DNA of 64,000 nt from Massilia sp. METH4 (GCF_037094685.1 NZ_CP146614.1:2108001-2172000); one strand, 5' to 3'; positions 36,966 to 47,208 are shown, counted from the stretch's first letter. The notes: generated by a model from the letters alone, not told the origin. Translations and numbers: made by a program.

Positions 36966-37913
36966 ATGGGCAAGATTCATACTCACTATGACAACCTGAA
37001 AGTGGCCCGCGGCGCGCCGCAGGAAGTCGTACGTGCCGCCTACAAGGCGCTGAGCCAGAAGTATCATCCGGACAAGAACCCGGGCGACGAGCGCGCCGCC
37101 CGCATCATGGCCATCGTCAACACGGCCTACGGCACCTTGTCCGATCCGCAGCGGCGCAAGGAGCACGACGAGTGGATCGCCCAGGAAGAATACGAGATCG
37201 AACTGGTGGAGAGCACGCGCCAGGACGATCCGCAGCGCGTCGGCGACGGGCCGGTGAGCGCCTGGCCGGACGGCATACCAAGCGTGCGCCGGCGCCGGCT
37301 GAAGGGCAACTGGGGCTGGTGGCTCACGGCCATCGGCTGCCTCGGCCTGGGCTGGGTCGGCGGCATGCTGACCGTGGCCGAACCCCGCCAGGTCTCCACC
37401 GTGCTGGCGGCGGCGTGGGGCGGCAAGCCGTCGGGCGAGATGACCGCCACCACCACCTACCCCCGTGCGTCGCAGGCGACGGCCGCCGGCGATGGCTGGG
37501 AAACGGCGCCGCGCCCGTATTCGCCGGACGGCGACACGCTGCCGCCCCCGGTCAAGGTGGTGGCCCTGTCGCAGGTGATCCTGCCGGGTTACTCCAGCGA
37601 CTGCGAGAATGAAACGCCGGCGCTGGTGGCGCCCAACGGCGAACCCTGGCCCACCCAGTCGGGCTACGTGGAAGGCTTCCCTGTCATGGCCAAGGGCCAG
37701 GACATGCAGGTGAACCTGGATAACAGCGACAATGCCTTCCCCGTCTTCATCAAGGTCTACGACCTGGAACGCCGCGCCAACGTGCGCTATGTGTTCGTGC
37801 AGGCGCAGGACAAGTTCGTCGTCGACCAGCTGGCCAGCGGCCGGTACGAGATCCGTTACCAGAACATCGACCTGGCGGGCAAGAACAGCTGCGCGCGCAA
37901 GGGGCGCGGCTGA
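36966..37913 (+). CDS. Membrane-anchored J-domain protein
   Basis: A 315-residue protein. An N-terminal J domain (residues about 4-72, DNLKVARGAPQEVVRAAYKAL) contains the HPD motif (YHPDKNPGD), so it should stimulate a DnaK/HSP70 ATPase. A single transmembrane helix (about 118-137, WWLTAIGCLGLGWVGGMLTV) follows. The C-terminal half is unlike other DnaJ proteins: proline and threonine rich first, then a beta-rich region (LPGYSSDCENETPALVAP ... VFIKVYDLERRANVRYVFVQA). Topology puts the J domain in the cytoplasm and the tail in the periplasm, by inference. The client is unknown. Confidence 0.82.
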   Translation: MGKIHTHYDNLKVARGAPQEVVRAAYKALSQKYHPDKNPGDERAARIMAIVNTAYGTLSDPQRRKEHDEWIAQEEYEIELVESTRQDDPQRVGDGPVSAWPDGIPSVRRRRLKGNWGWWLTAIGCLGLGWVGGMLTVAEPRQVSTVLAAAWGGKPSGEMTATTTYPRASQATAAGDGWETAPRPYSPDGDTLPPPVKVVALSQVILPGYSSDCENETPALVAPNGEPWPTQSGYVEGFPVMAKGQDMQVNLDNSDNAFPVFIKVYDLERRANVRYVFVQAQDKFVVDQLASGRYEIRYQNIDLAGKNSCARKGRG

Positions 37914-38071
37914 GCGCGACCGGCGGGCGGGCCTTGGCGGGCGACAGTACGTCGCGCGCGACACCGTGCCGGGCTGGCGCATACCATAGGCGGTGTGAAA
38001 ATGGCTGTGCAGGCACGGTGTTGCCGCCCGGCGCGCCCCGTTGTCCAAAACCCTGATCCTCGAACACCATC

Positions 38072-39721
38072 ATGGCGGAATTGAACGGCCTTGCCGCATT
38101 GCTCATCGAGCCTCACTCGGGCATGCGGGCGAACCTGCAGAACATGCTCACCACGCTGGGCCTGGCCCGCGTGGACGTGGCCACCAACGCGCAGCAGGCG
38201 CTGCGCGTGCTGGCCACGCGGCAGGTCGACCTGATCCTGTGCGAATACGACCTGGAAGGCGGCCAGGATGGTCAGCAATTGCTGGAAGACCTGCGCCAGC
38301 AGGAACTGATTCCGGCGGCCACGCTGTTCTTCATGGTCACGGCGGAAGGGCAGAGCAGCAAGGTCACGAGCGTGGCCGAGCTGATGCCCGACGATTACAT
38401 CCTGAAACCCTTCAAGGCCGATACCTTGCTGGCCCGCATCGAACGGGCGCTGGACCGGCGCGCGGCGCTGCTGCCCGTGCAACAGTTGTTGGAAGCGGGC
38501 GAGCACCGCGCGGCCATCGCCGCGTGCGCCGAACAGGAAACCGCGCAGCCCCGCTACAAGGCCGACTTCATGCGGGTGCGGGCGGAAACCCATCTGCTGC
38601 TGGGCGAGCCGGAGCAGGCCGAGCATGTCTACGGCGCTGTGTGGCAGGAGCGCAACGCGCCATGGGCGCGGCTCGGCCAGGCCAAGACGCTGGCGCTGCG
38701 CGGGCGCATCGACGAGGCGCGCGACATGCTCGCCGAGCTGCTGGGCCATAACGAGCGCTATCTCGCCGCCTACGACTGGCTGGCCCGCGTGCACGAGGAA
38801 GCGGGCCAACTGGCCGAAGCGCAGGCGGTGCTGTCCGACGCCGCCACCCTGGCACCGCACACGGTGGGCCGGCTGCGACGGCTGGGCGAAGTGGCGCTGG
38901 AGGCGGGCGATGCCGATTCGGCCGAGCGGGCGCTCAAGCAGGTGTTGCAGCGGGCCCGCCACTCCGAATTCCGCGACCCGGAAGACCACGCCCGGCTGGC
39001 ACAGTCGCTGCTGAAGAAGGGCGACGTGGCCCAGGCCGAGCTGGTAATCCGCGACATGGAACGCTCGCTGGCGAACAGCGAAAACACGCCCGTGTGCGCC
39101 GCGATCGCCACGGCCATGCTGCTCGAAGCCACCGGCGACACGGCGCGCCTCGGCGCGGCCCTCGACAGGGCGCTGGCCGGCGCGCGGCAGGCGCCGCACC
39201 TGTCGGCGGGCATGAAGCTGGAACTGGCCCGCGCCTGCCTGGCGGCCGGCCGCGAGCAGCAGGCGGCCGAAGTGATGCGCAATGTGATGGCCAGCGCCGG
39301 CGGCGGCACGCCGATGGCGAAGGCGATGCGCCTGCTGGAGCAGTCCGGCAAGGGCGACATGGCGAACAGGCTCGCCCGGGAAAGCCGCCACGCGGTGGCC
39401 GAAATGGTGGCGCAGGGGGCGGCGCAGGCCAAGGCGGGCGATCTGCGCGGCGCCGTGGACACGATGCTGGACGCCGTGCAGAAGCTGCCGGACAATCCGC
39501 AGGTGGTGTTCAATGCCGCCGTCGCCGTGCTGAAATACCTGGAACGTGCGGGCTGGGATGAAAAGCTGGGCACGAAGGGCATGGAACTGGTGGCGCACCT
39601 GCGGCGCCTCGACCCGGCCAACGCGCGGCTGGCCGCGCTGGGCGGCCTGCAGGAAGAACTGCTGAGGAAGTACAACGTGCGCCCCGGCCGGCGCACCGTC
39701 ACCGTGCGGCAGCGCGCCTGA
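38072..39721 (+). CDS. Response-regulator receiver domain fused to TPR repeats
   Basis: A 549-residue protein. The receiver domain occupies about residues 1-125 (LLIEPHSGMRANLQNML ... FFMVTAEGQSSKV ... YILKPFKADTL). The lysine and threonine of the switch are kept. The phospho-acceptor position reads LILCEYDLEGGQDG, so the usual Asp appears to be Glu, with Asp two residues later. The rest is TPR-like helical repeats (about 140-520) with no DNA-binding or enzymatic output. It is likely a scaffold or stand-alone regulator. The neighbour on the other strand is a GGDEF-EAL protein. Confidence 0.82.
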   Translation: MAELNGLAALLIEPHSGMRANLQNMLTTLGLARVDVATNAQQALRVLATRQVDLILCEYDLEGGQDGQQLLEDLRQQELIPAATLFFMVTAEGQSSKVTSVAELMPDDYILKPFKADTLLARIERALDRRAALLPVQQLLEAGEHRAAIAACAEQETAQPRYKADFMRVRAETHLLLGEPEQAEHVYGAVWQERNAPWARLGQAKTLALRGRIDEARDMLAELLGHNERYLAAYDWLARVHEEAGQLAEAQAVLSDAATLAPHTVGRLRRLGEVALEAGDADSAERALKQVLQRARHSEFRDPEDHARLAQSLLKKGDVAQAELVIRDMERSLANSENTPVCAAIATAMLLEATGDTARLGAALDRALAGARQAPHLSAGMKLELARACLAAGREQQAAEVMRNVMASAGGGTPMAKAMRLLEQSGKGDMANRLARESRHAVAEMVAQGAAQAKAGDLRGAVDTMLDAVQKLPDNPQVVFNAAVAVLKYLERAGWDEKLGTKGMELVAHLRRLDPANARLAALGGLQEELLRKYNVRPGRRTVTVRQRA

Positions 39722-39742
39722 GCCGGCCCCGCCCTCCGCCCG

Positions 39743-42700
39743 CTATGCGCGGGCCGATACCGGGCCGTCCAGCGTGGCGCCGGCCTCGCGCGTGAAGTCC
39801 GCCGCCGGCATCGGCCGCGCGAACAGATAGCCCTGCGCCGCGTCGCAGCGGTGCGCGCGCAGGAACGCAGCCTGCGCCGCCGTCTCCACGCCTTCCGCGA
39901 TGACTTCCAGCCCCAGCGCGTGGGCCAGGCCGATGGTGGCGGTCACGATGGCCGCATCGTTCGGATCGGTCTCGATATCCTTGACGAAGCCACGGTCGAT
40001 CTTGATGCGGTCCAGCTCGAACAGCTTCAGGTAGGACAGCGACGAGTAGCCGGTGCCGAAATCGTCGATCGCCACGCCGATGCCGCGCGAGCGCAAGCCC
40101 TGCAGCAGCGTGCGGCTGCGTTCCGGGTCCTGCATGGCCGCCGATTCCGTGATTTCCAGTTCCAGCAGCGCGGGATCGACTCCGGCTTGCGCCAGCATCC
40201 CGTCGAGCAGCGCGAGCAAGCCGTCGCCCTGGCACTGCCGCGCCGACAGGTTGACGGCCAGCCGCAGGTGGCCAAGGCCGATGCCTCGCCAGTGAGTGAG
40301 CAGGCTGACCGCCTTGCGCAGCACCCACTCGCCCAGCGGCAGGATCAGGCCCGATTCCTCGGCGATCGGGATGAAGCGGTCCGGCCCCACCGTGCCGAGT
40401 TCGGGATGGTGCCAGCGCAGCAGCGCCTCGGCGCCGATCACGGCGCCATTGCACAGGTTGACCTGCGGTTGCAGGTACAGCTCGAATTCCTCCTGTTCCA
40501 GTGCCTGCCACAGGCGGCTCTCGAGCAGCAGCCGCTCGTGGGTCGCGGCATTCATGTCGGGCGAGAAGAACTGGAAATTGCCCCGGCCGCGGCTCTTGGC
40601 CGCATACATGGCCGTGTCGGCGTGGCGCAGCAGCGTGTTGGCATCCTCGCCATCGACCGGATACATGGCGATCCCCACGCTGGTGCCGCTGTGCACGGCC
40701 TGCTCCTCCAGCGAATACGGGTGGGCCAGCGCGTCGACGATGCGCGCCGCCATGTGGCTGGCGTCGTCCGGCGTGACGTGGCCCGTCACGACGATGAATT
40801 CGTCGCCGCCCAGGCGGGCAATCGTGTCCACGTCGACCAGCAGTTCGCGCAGCCGTTCGGCCACGGCCAGCAGCAGCTGGTCGCCCGTCTGGTGGCCGTG
40901 GGTATCGTTGATCTTCTTGAAGTGATCCAGGTCGAGGAACATCAGCGCCACCGTGTGGCGCTGGCGGCGCGCCCGGGCAAGCGCCTGTTCCAGGCTGAGG
41001 TTCAGCGACAGCCGGTTCTCCAGGCCCGTCAGCGGATCGTGGTGGGCCAGCCGGTGGATGCGCTCCTGGGCGCGGCGCTGCTCGGTCAGGTCGTGCAGGA
41101 TGGCCACGAACAGGTGTTCCCCGGGCAATTCCACTTCGCTGACCGAGACGGCGAGCGGGAAGGCGGCGCCATCGCTGCGCCAGCCGGTGGCTTCGTGGTC
41201 GTGCGGATTGTGCACGTGATCGGCGGCGATGCGCCGCAGCAGTGCGTCCGGTGTATCGTTGCCGACCGGCAGCAGGCGCGCCAGCGGCAACCCGGCCATC
41301 TGCTCGGGGGCGTAGCCGAACAACCGGCCGGCAGCCACGTTGGCGCCGGTCAGCGTGCCATCGGCGGCGATCGTCAGGATCGCATCCGCCGCCTTTTCCA
41401 GGATTGCCTTCAGGCGCGCCTCGCGCTCCTGCAGTTGCGCGGTGCTGGCCTCGACCTGCGCCCGCACGGACGCCTGCTCGCCGCTGGTGAGCAGCAGCAG
41501 GCCGCCGAGCAGGCTCGTCAGGACCAGTCCGGCGGCCAGCACGGCGAGGCTCTGCCAGCCGTGCTGGCCGGCGATGTACTCGGCCGTCGGAGTAAGGGTC
41601 AGCCGGTAGAGGCGGCCGCCGAAGTGCAGGGTGCGCTCGGAAGCGGGCTGGTCCGCGGCACCGGCCGGGGCCGGCGACAGCGGCTCGCCCGTGGCTTCGT
41701 CGCGCAGGCTGGCTAGCAGGTGCGGGAAGCCCACTTCGCGCATCACGCTGTCCAGGTAGGTGCTCGGTTCGAGCACGATCAGCAGGATCGCATCGGCGGG
41801 CGCCGTGCTGCCGGACGGCACCGCTTGCAGCAGCGCCACGGCGCGGTGCGGCTCGGGTTGCTGCAGTGTCAACGGGGCGCTCGCGGTGGGTTCGCCGGAA
41901 GCCAGTGCCCGCTCGACCGCCGCCGCCCGGGCCGGTTCGGACAGCATGTCCAGGCCGAGATACAGGCGATTGGCGCGCGGCTCGGCATAGCTCGTCACCA
42001 CGTACCGGTCCCGCTGCGGTGCGGGCCGCAGCGTGCCCGTCGCGTCCGGCGCGCGGATCGCGAAGGTCGGATCGACGGCCTCCCTGGCCCAGGCCTCGAA
42101 CGCGTCCCGATCGGCGCCCGCGACCGGCTTGAGCCAGCTCATCGTCAGGATTTCCGGATGACGGGACTGGTAGCCGTGGGCGAGATTGCGGAAGATGTCG
42201 GGCCGGATGCGGTTGCCGTAGCCGGTCATGCCGCTGACGATCGCAAAGACATAGCGCTCATGTTCGGACAGCTTGGCCTGCAGCAGGTCCGACGCCTGCT
42301 GCGCCTTCAGGTGCACCTGCTGCATCTGCTGGTGCGCTTCCCAGCGGCGCACCTGCAGGAAGATCACGGTGAACAGGGCGACCAGCACCAGCACCGGCAC
42401 GGCCACGGTCCAGCGCCTTTGCCGCCACAGCGCTTGTGGATGGCCGAACAGGGTCCAGGCCAGCGGCGCGCCCAGCAATATCCCCAGCGCGTCGCCCATC
42501 CACCACGTGAGCCAGCTGGAGAACTGGTGAGGCCCGAGCAGCATGCCCAGCAGTGCGAGCGTGCACAGCGACAGCGTACTGCTGATGAGCGCGAGGGCCG
42601 GCGGCAGCGCCAGGAAGCGCAGCACGTCGCGCCCGCTGCCGATGGCCGGGTGCACCCAGCGTTTGAAGGCGTGCATCCCCACGTAAGCCTGCAAGGCGGC

Positions 42701-42979
42701 CGCCGCGGCGGCGGCCAGCGCGGCGGCCGCCAGCGTGCCGGACGGCATCGCGGCCACGCGCGGCAGGGAATACAGGTTGAGCAGCAATACGCCGAGCGCA
42801 ACGCCCGGCAGCAGGCGCGGGCCGCCGCTCACCAGGGCTGCCAGCGCCAGGCCGGCCGGCAGGAACAGTGGAGTGGAAAAGCCCGGCACGAGGGTCAGTT
42901 CGCGGCCCGCGATGCCGATCGCGACATAGGCGAGCGCCAGCAGCAGGTTGGCCGGCAGGCGGCGCTGAAGAAAATTCAA
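39743..42979 (-). CDS. MASE1-CHASE-PAS-GGDEF-EAL cyclic-di-GMP enzyme
   Basis: A 1078-residue protein. Domains in order: MASE1 integral-membrane sensor (about 1-215), periplasmic CHASE domain (about 235-420), a transmembrane helix near 480-500, PAS (about 520-640), GGDEF (about 655-815) and EAL (about 830-1065). The cyclase motif RLGGDEF is intact, though an upstream RxxD inhibitory site is not apparent. The EAL side keeps EALLRW, VNLSARQ, LELEITES, IDDFGTGYSSL and IKIDRGF, so phosphodiesterase activity is likely. It could be bifunctional, switched by the sensors. The ligand is unknown. Confidence 0.92.
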   Translation of the reverse strand: MNFLQRRLPANLLLALAYVAIGIAGRELTLVPGFSTPLFLPAGLALAALVSGGPRLLPGVALGVLLLNLYSLPRVAAMPSGTLAAAALAAAAAAALQAYVGMHAFKRWVHPAIGSGRDVLRFLALPPALALISSTLSLCTLALLGMLLGPHQFSSWLTWWMGDALGILLGAPLAWTLFGHPQALWRQRRWTVAVPVLVLVALFTVIFLQVRRWEAHQQMQQVHLKAQQASDLLQAKLSEHERYVFAIVSGMTGYGNRIRPDIFRNLAHGYQSRHPEILTMSWLKPVAGADRDAFEAWAREAVDPTFAIRAPDATGTLRPAPQRDRYVVTSYAEPRANRLYLGLDMLSEPARAAAVERALASGEPTASAPLTLQQPEPHRAVALLQAVPSGSTAPADAILLIVLEPSTYLDSVMREVGFPHLLASLRDEATGEPLSPAPAGAADQPASERTLHFGGRLYRLTLTPTAEYIAGQHGWQSLAVLAAGLVLTSLLGGLLLLTSGEQASVRAQVEASTAQLQEREARLKAILEKAADAILTIAADGTLTGANVAAGRLFGYAPEQMAGLPLARLLPVGNDTPDALLRRIAADHVHNPHDHEATGWRSDGAAFPLAVSVSEVELPGEHLFVAILHDLTEQRRAQERIHRLAHHDPLTGLENRLSLNLSLEQALARARRQRHTVALMFLDLDHFKKINDTHGHQTGDQLLLAVAERLRELLVDVDTIARLGGDEFIVVTGHVTPDDASHMAARIVDALAHPYSLEEQAVHSGTSVGIAMYPVDGEDANTLLRHADTAMYAAKSRGRGNFQFFSPDMNAATHERLLLESRLWQALEQEEFELYLQPQVNLCNGAVIGAEALLRWHHPELGTVGPDRFIPIAEESGLILPLGEWVLRKAVSLLTHWRGIGLGHLRLAVNLSARQCQGDGLLALLDGMLAQAGVDPALLELEITESAAMQDPERSRTLLQGLRSRGIGVAIDDFGTGYSSLSYLKLFELDRIKIDRGFVKDIETDPNDAAIVTATIGLAHALGLEVIAEGVETAAQAAFLRAHRCDAAQGYLFARPMPAADFTREAGATLDGPVSARA

Positions 42980-43056
42980 GAGGGGCGCTCCAGGGGTAGG
43001 GCGGGAAGGGTTGACTTGCAGATTCTATAGCAAAGCATGCAACGTAAAAACAACAC

Positions 43057-43086
43057 TTGCATTTCTTGCGAGGTACCCGCTACAAT
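43057..43086 (+). promoter_or_regulatory. Promoter of the tRNA-tufB operon
   Basis: TTGCAT (43057-43062), an 18-base spacer and TACAAT (43081-43086), followed by a GC-rich discriminator CTCGCC. A GC-rich discriminator is the feature that makes stable-RNA promoters sensitive to DksA and ppGpp. It lies about 100 bases before tRNA-Tyr. Confidence 0.65.
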
Positions 43087-43183
43087 CTCGCCCCGAAGCA
43101 GGCAGTTAGCTGCTCGATACGAAATGTTTGTGTCGAAGCGTTGACAGTTTTGATTTTATGCTTCATACTCTGCGGTTCCTCGC

Positions 43184-43269
43184 GGAGGGGTGGCCGAGTG
43201 GTTAAAGGCAGCAGACTGTAAATCTGCCCTCTTATGAGTACACTGGTTCGAATCCAGTCCCCTCCACCA
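43184..43269 (+). tRNA. tRNA-Tyr (GTA), CCA encoded
   Basis: An 86-base class II tRNA: GGAGGGG acceptor paired with CCCCTCC, a GGTTCGAATCC T-arm, a long variable arm and the GTA anticodon in CTGTAAA. The 3' CCA is encoded. It is the first gene of the tyr-gly-thr-tufB cluster. Confidence 0.95.
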
Positions 43270-43315
43270 AGTTTTTGCAAGGAAACTGAGTGACAATGTA
43301 GTGAAACGGAACCTC

Positions 43316-43389
43316 GCGGGTGTAGCTCAATGGTAGAGCTGAAGCCTTCCAAGCTTAAGACGAGGGTTCGATTCCCTTCACCCGCTCCA
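43316..43389 (+). tRNA. tRNA-Gly (TCC), CCA encoded
   Basis: A 74-base tRNA with GCGGGTG acceptor paired to CACCCGC, anticodon loop CTTCCAA (TCC), the GGTTCGATTCC T-arm and an encoded CCA. It is the second gene of the cluster. Confidence 0.95.
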
Positions 43390-43412
43390 GTTTTCATTGC
43401 TGCAATAAAAAA

Positions 43413-43487
<75 letters not shown>

Positions 43488-43582
43488 GAATTCGCCCCGG
43501 CTCCGCCGGGGTTGCTGCAAGTACCAAATCTGACAGTCGGGCGCGTGCCCAGCAATATCTTAAAAATTGTTAGGAGTCTAAA

Positions 43583-44773
43583 ATGGCAAAAGGTAAGTTT
43601 GAGCGGACTAAACCGCACGTGAACGTTGGCACCATCGGTCACGTCGACCATGGCAAGACCACCCTGACCGCTGCAATCGCAACCGTGCTGTCGAAGAAGT
43701 TCGGCGGCGAAGCCAAGGCGTACGACCAGATCGACGCTGCTCCGGAAGAAAAAGCACGCGGCATCACGATCAACACCGCGCACGTCGAGTACGAAACCGC
43801 TGCCCGTCACTACGCGCACGTCGACTGCCCGGGCCACGCCGACTACATCAAGAACATGATCACCGGTGCCGCCCAGATGGACGGCGCGATCCTGGTGTGC
43901 TCCGCTGCTGACGGCCCGATGCCGCAGACCCGCGAACACATCCTGCTGGCCCGTCAGGTTGGCGTGCCTTACATCATCGTGTTCCTGAACAAGTGCGACC
44001 TGGTCGACGACGCGGAACTGCTGGAACTGGTCGAAATGGAAGTGCGCGAGCTGCTGTCGAAGTACGAGTTCCCGGGCGACGACCTGCCGATCATCAAGGG
44101 TTCGGCACGTATGGCCCTGGAAGGCCAGCCGGGCGAACTGGGCGAAGACTGCATCATCCGCCTGGCCGACGCACTGGATTCGTACATCCCGACGCCTGAG
44201 CGCGCCGTGGATGGTGCCTTCCTGATGCCTGTGGAAGACGTGTTCTCGATCTCGGGTCGCGGCACCGTGGTGACCGGTCGTGTGGAACGTGGCGTGATCA
44301 AGGTCGGCGAAGAAATCGAAATCGTCGGCATCATCGACACCGTGAAAACGACCTGCACCGGCGTGGAAATGTTCCGCAAGCTGCTGGACCAGGGTCAAGC
44401 TGGCGACAACGTCGGCCTGCTGCTGCGCGGCACCAAGCGTGAAGACGTGCAGCGTGGCCAGGTTCTGGCCAAGCCGGGCTCGATCAAGCCGCACAACCAC
44501 TTCACCGGCGAGATCTATGTTCTGTCGAAGGACGAAGGTGGCCGTCACACCCCGTTCTTCAACAACTACCGTCCGCAGTTCTACTTCCGTACGACCGACG
44601 TGACCGGCTCGATCGAGCTGCCGGCGGACAAAGAGATGGTCATGCCGGGCGACAACGTGTCGATCACCGTCAAGCTGATCTCCCCGATCGCCATGGAAGA
44701 AGGCCTGCGTTTCGCAATCCGTGAAGGCGGCCGTACCGTCGGCGCGGGTGTTGTGGCCAAGATCCTGGGCTAA
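43583..44773 (+). CDS. tufB: Elongation factor Tu
   Basis: A 396-residue translational GTPase. The P-loop is GHVDHGKT (residues about 18-25), with G2 [13 protein letters not shown]3 [12 protein letters not shown] and NKCD in [11 protein letters not shown]. All three domains are present, and the sequence ends VVAKILG. It delivers aminoacyl-tRNA to the ribosome. Upstream tRNA genes and downstream secE-nusG identify the tufB-type locus; a second tuf copy likely sits elsewhere in the genome with the str operon, outside this window. Confidence 0.98.
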   Translation: MAKGKFERTKPHVNVGTIGHVDHGKTTLTAAIATVLSKKFGGEAKAYDQIDAAPEEKARGITINTAHVEYETAARHYAHVDCPGHADYIKNMITGAAQMDGAILVCSAADGPMPQTREHILLARQVGVPYIIVFLNKCDLVDDAELLELVEMEVRELLSKYEFPGDDLPIIKGSARMALEGQPGELGEDCIIRLADALDSYIPTPERAVDGAFLMPVEDVFSISGRGTVVTGRVERGVIKVGEEIEIVGIIDTVKTTCTGVEMFRKLLDQGQAGDNVGLLLRGTKREDVQRGQVLAKPGSIKPHNHFTGEIYVLSKDEGGRHTPFFNNYRPQFYFRTTDVTGSIELPADKEMVMPGDNVSITVKLISPIAMEEGLRFAIREGGRTVGAGVVAKILG

Positions 44774-44793
44774 GCAAAGTAGTTAGTAGTAAA

Positions 44794-44852
44794 AGTCCGC
44801 TGCCAAAAGTAGTGCTAGCGCCCAACAAAGTTGGGTGCTAGAATAGCGGACT
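44794..44852 (+). other. Nested hairpin in the tufB-tRNA-Trp gap
   Basis: Outer arms are AGTCCGCT (44794-44801) and AGCGGACT (44845-44852). The inner 12-base stem, CTAGCGCCCAAC / GTTGGGTGCTAG (44815-44826, 44830-44841), has one G-T pair and an AAA loop. No T-run follows, so an RNA-processing or attenuating element is more likely than a plain terminator. Confidence 0.6.
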
Positions 44853-44870
44853 CACTGTGAAGTTTTACGT

Positions 44871-44946
44871 AGGGGCGTAGCTCAATTGGCAGAGCGTCGG
44901 TCTCCAAAACCGAAGGTTGGGGGTTCGATGCCCTCCGCCCCTGCCA
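44871..44946 (+). tRNA. tRNA-Trp (CCA anticodon), 3' CCA encoded
   Basis: A 76-base tRNA with AGGGGCG acceptor paired to CGCCCCT, anticodon CCA in TCTCCAAAA, the GGTTCGATGCC T-arm and an encoded CCA. It lies between tufB and secE, the usual betaproteobacterial position. Confidence 0.95.
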
Positions 44947-44982
44947 CCGAATTCTGGTGCAGGGCACCGAAAGTAAAAACGA

Positions 44983-45366
44983 ATGTCTAATCAATCCGTG
45001 CAAACCGTTGGCACGAGCGGCGACAAGCTGAAAGTCGTGCTGGCGGTGGTTGCAGCGATTGCAGGCGTAGTCGGGTTCTTCTACCTGGCAGGTCAACCAA
45101 CCCTGGTGCGGGCAGCCGCGCTTGTGGTTGGTTTGCTTATTTCCGTCGGCATTGCCTACACCTCCGCCTCCGGCCGTGACTTCATTAATTTCTCGAAAGA
45201 AGCTGTTCGCGAAACCAAGAAAGTCGTTTGGCCTACGCGTAAAGAAGCCACGCAAATCACGTTGATCGTGTTTGCCTTCGTGGTGGTGATGGCGATCTTC
45301 CTGTGGGGAACGGATAAGCTGTTGGAGTTCCTGTTGTACGACTTGATTCTGGGTTGGAAAAACTAA
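44983..45366 (+). CDS. secE: Preprotein translocase subunit SecE
   Basis: A 127-residue membrane protein with three predicted helices (about 18-38, 43-60, 95-118). The conserved amphipathic segment FSKEAVRETKKVVWPTRKEATQITLIV lies before the last one. This segment binds SecY and clamps the SecYEG channel. The three-helix form is normal in proteobacteria. nusG starts right after its stop. Confidence 0.95.
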   Translation: MSNQSVQTVGTSGDKLKVVLAVVAAIAGVVGFFYLAGQPTLVRAAALVVGLLISVGIAYTSASGRDFINFSKEAVRETKKVVWPTRKEATQITLIVFAFVVVMAIFLWGTDKLLEFLLYDLILGWKN

Positions 45367-45981
45367 ATGAGCGATAACGTGCAAGACGATCAGGTGCCGG
45401 GCGACGCTCCGGCACAAGATGCTGGCGCTCCGCTCAGCGTACCGGTCAGCAACAAGCGCTGGTACGTTGTGCATGCTTATTCCGGCATGGAAAAAAGCGT
45501 GCAGCGTGCCCTGATGGAGCGCGTCGAGCGCGCCGGCATGCAAGACCAGTTTGGCCAGATCCTGGTGCCGACCGAAGAAGTCGTGGAAGTGAAGAATGGC
45601 CAGAAGTCCGTGACCGAGCGCCGTTTCTTCCCGGGCTATGTGCTGGTGGAAATGGAAATGACGGACGAGACCTGGCACCTGGTGAAGAACACCGCCAAGG
45701 TCACCGGTTTCATCGGCGGCAAGTCGAACAAGCCGACGCCGATTCCGGCCCGCGAGATCGAAAAGATCATGACGCAGATGCAGGAAGGCGTCGAGAAGCC
45801 GCGGCCGAAAGTACTGTACGAAGTGGGCGAGCAAGTCCGCATCAAGGATGGCCCGTTCACTGACTTCAACGGCAACGTCGAGGAAGTCAACTACGAGAAG
45901 TCCAAAGTGCGCGTCTCCGTGACCATCTTTGGTCGCGCCACCCCCGTCGAACTCGAATTCGGGCAGGTCGAGAAGGTCTGA
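45367..45981 (+). CDS. nusG: Transcription termination/antitermination factor NusG
   Basis: A 204-residue NusG. The NGN domain begins [24 protein letters not shown], with [12 protein letters not shown]. The linker is followed by the KOW domain ([37 protein letters not shown]). It binds RNA polymerase and Rho or ribosomes. The first 27 residues before [10 protein letters not shown] are an acidic, low-complexity extension compared with the common 180-residue form. A later start cannot be excluded, but ATG 45367 directly follows the secE stop. Confidence 0.95.
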   Translation: MSDNVQDDQVPGDAPAQDAGAPLSVPVSNKRWYVVHAYSGMEKSVQRALMERVERAGMQDQFGQILVPTEEVVEVKNGQKSVTERRFFPGYVLVEMEMTDETWHLVKNTAKVTGFIGGKSNKPTPIPAREIEKIMTQMQEGVEKPRPKVLYEVGEQVRIKDGPFTDFNGNVEEVNYEKSKVRVSVTIFGRATPVELEFGQVEKV

Positions 45982-46078
45982 TCTGCCTCCCGCCTAACGG
46001 AGCGTATCCGTACGAGGAGCCCTGCCAGCTAGTATCGGCGGGGCGCTACCACTCAAATCCAACGATAGGATAGCCATC

Positions 46079-46510
46079 ATGGCAAAGAAAATCATTGGCT
46101 TTATCAAGCTGCAAGTGCCAGCTGGTAAGGCAAACCCGTCTCCTCCGATCGGCCCGGCCCTGGGTCAGCGCGGCCTGAACATCATGGAATTCTGCAAGGC
46201 GTTCAACGCCCAGACCCAAGGCCTCGAGCCGGGCATGCCGATTCCGGTGGTGATCACCGCCTTCGCGGACAAGTCCTTCACCTTCGTGATGAAGACCCCG
46301 CCGGCAACGTTCCTGATCAAGAAGCACTCGGGCGTGCAAAAAGGTTCGGCCAAGCCGCATACCGACAAGGTCGGCACGCTGACCCGCGCTCAAGCGGAAG
46401 AAATTGCAAAACTGAAGACCCCGGACCTGACCGCCGCCGACATGGAAGCCGCTGTGCGCACCATCGCTGGCTCGGCACGTTCCATGGGCATCACCGTTGA
46501 GGGCTTCTAA
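46079..46510 (+). CDS. rplK: 50S ribosomal protein L11
   Basis: A 143-residue L11, normal length. It begins [42 protein letters not shown] and ends [11 protein letters not shown]. The C-terminal RNA-binding domain contacts the 23S GTPase centre, and the protein is needed for RelA activation. It is 2 bases from rplA, and the two form the L11 operon part of the cluster. Confidence 0.97.
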   Translation: MAKKIIGFIKLQVPAGKANPSPPIGPALGQRGLNIMEFCKAFNAQTQGLEPGMPIPVVITAFADKSFTFVMKTPPATFLIKKHSGVQKGSAKPHTDKVGTLTRAQAEEIAKLKTPDLTAADMEAAVRTIAGSARSMGITVEGF

Positions 46511-46512
46511 TC

Positions 46513-47208
46513 ATGGCAAAACTGTCCAAGCGCGCACAAGCCATCAAGGCTAAAGTAGACCGCACGAAAGTGTACCCGTTCGACAACGCCGTATCGCTGA
46601 TCAAGGAACTGGCCACCGCCAAGTTCAACGAATCGATCGACGTGTCCGTCCAGCTGGGCGTGGATCCGAAGAAGTCGGACCAGGTCGTTCGCGGCTCCGT
46701 CGTGCTGCCAGCAGGCACCGGCAAGACCGTTCGCGTGGCCGTGTTCGCCTCCGGCGAAAAGGCTGAAGCTGCCAAGGCAGCTGGTGCGGACGTGGTCGGC
46801 ATGGAAGACCTGGCAGAACGCGTGAAGGCCGGCGACATGCCGTTCGACATCGTGATCGCCTCGCCGGACACCATGCGTATCGTCGGTACCCTGGGCCAGA
46901 TCCTGGGCCCGCGCGGCCTGATGCCGAACCCGAAGGTCGGCACCGTGACCCCGGACGTGGCAAACGCCGTGAAGAACGCCAAGGCCGGTCAGGTTCAGTA
47001 CCGTACCGACAAGGCTGGCATCATCCACGCCACCATCGGCCGCAAGTCGTTCAGCGACGCCGATCTGAAGACCAACCTGGTCGCTCTGATCGAAGCCCTG
47101 AACAAGGCCAAGCCGGCCTCGTCGAAAGGCGTGTACCTGCGCAAGGTCTCGCTGTCGTCGACGATGGGCGCAGGCGTGCGTGTCGATCACGCCAACCTGG
47201 CGGCCTAA
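46513..47208 (+). CDS. rplA: 50S ribosomal protein L1
   Basis: A 231-residue L1 with the expected [37 protein letters not shown] opening, the [13 protein letters not shown] loop and the late [20 protein letters not shown]. It binds the L1 stalk and, in relatives, represses its own operon translation. It starts two bases after the rplK stop. Confidence 0.97.
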   Translation: MAKLSKRAQAIKAKVDRTKVYPFDNAVSLIKELATAKFNESIDVSVQLGVDPKKSDQVVRGSVVLPAGTGKTVRVAVFASGEKAEAAKAAGADVVGMEDLAERVKAGDMPFDIVIASPDTMRIVGTLGQILGPRGLMPNPKVGTVTPDVANAVKNAKAGQVQYRTDKAGIIHATIGRKSFSDADLKTNLVALIEALNKAKPASSKGVYLRKVSLSSTMGAGVRVDHANLAA

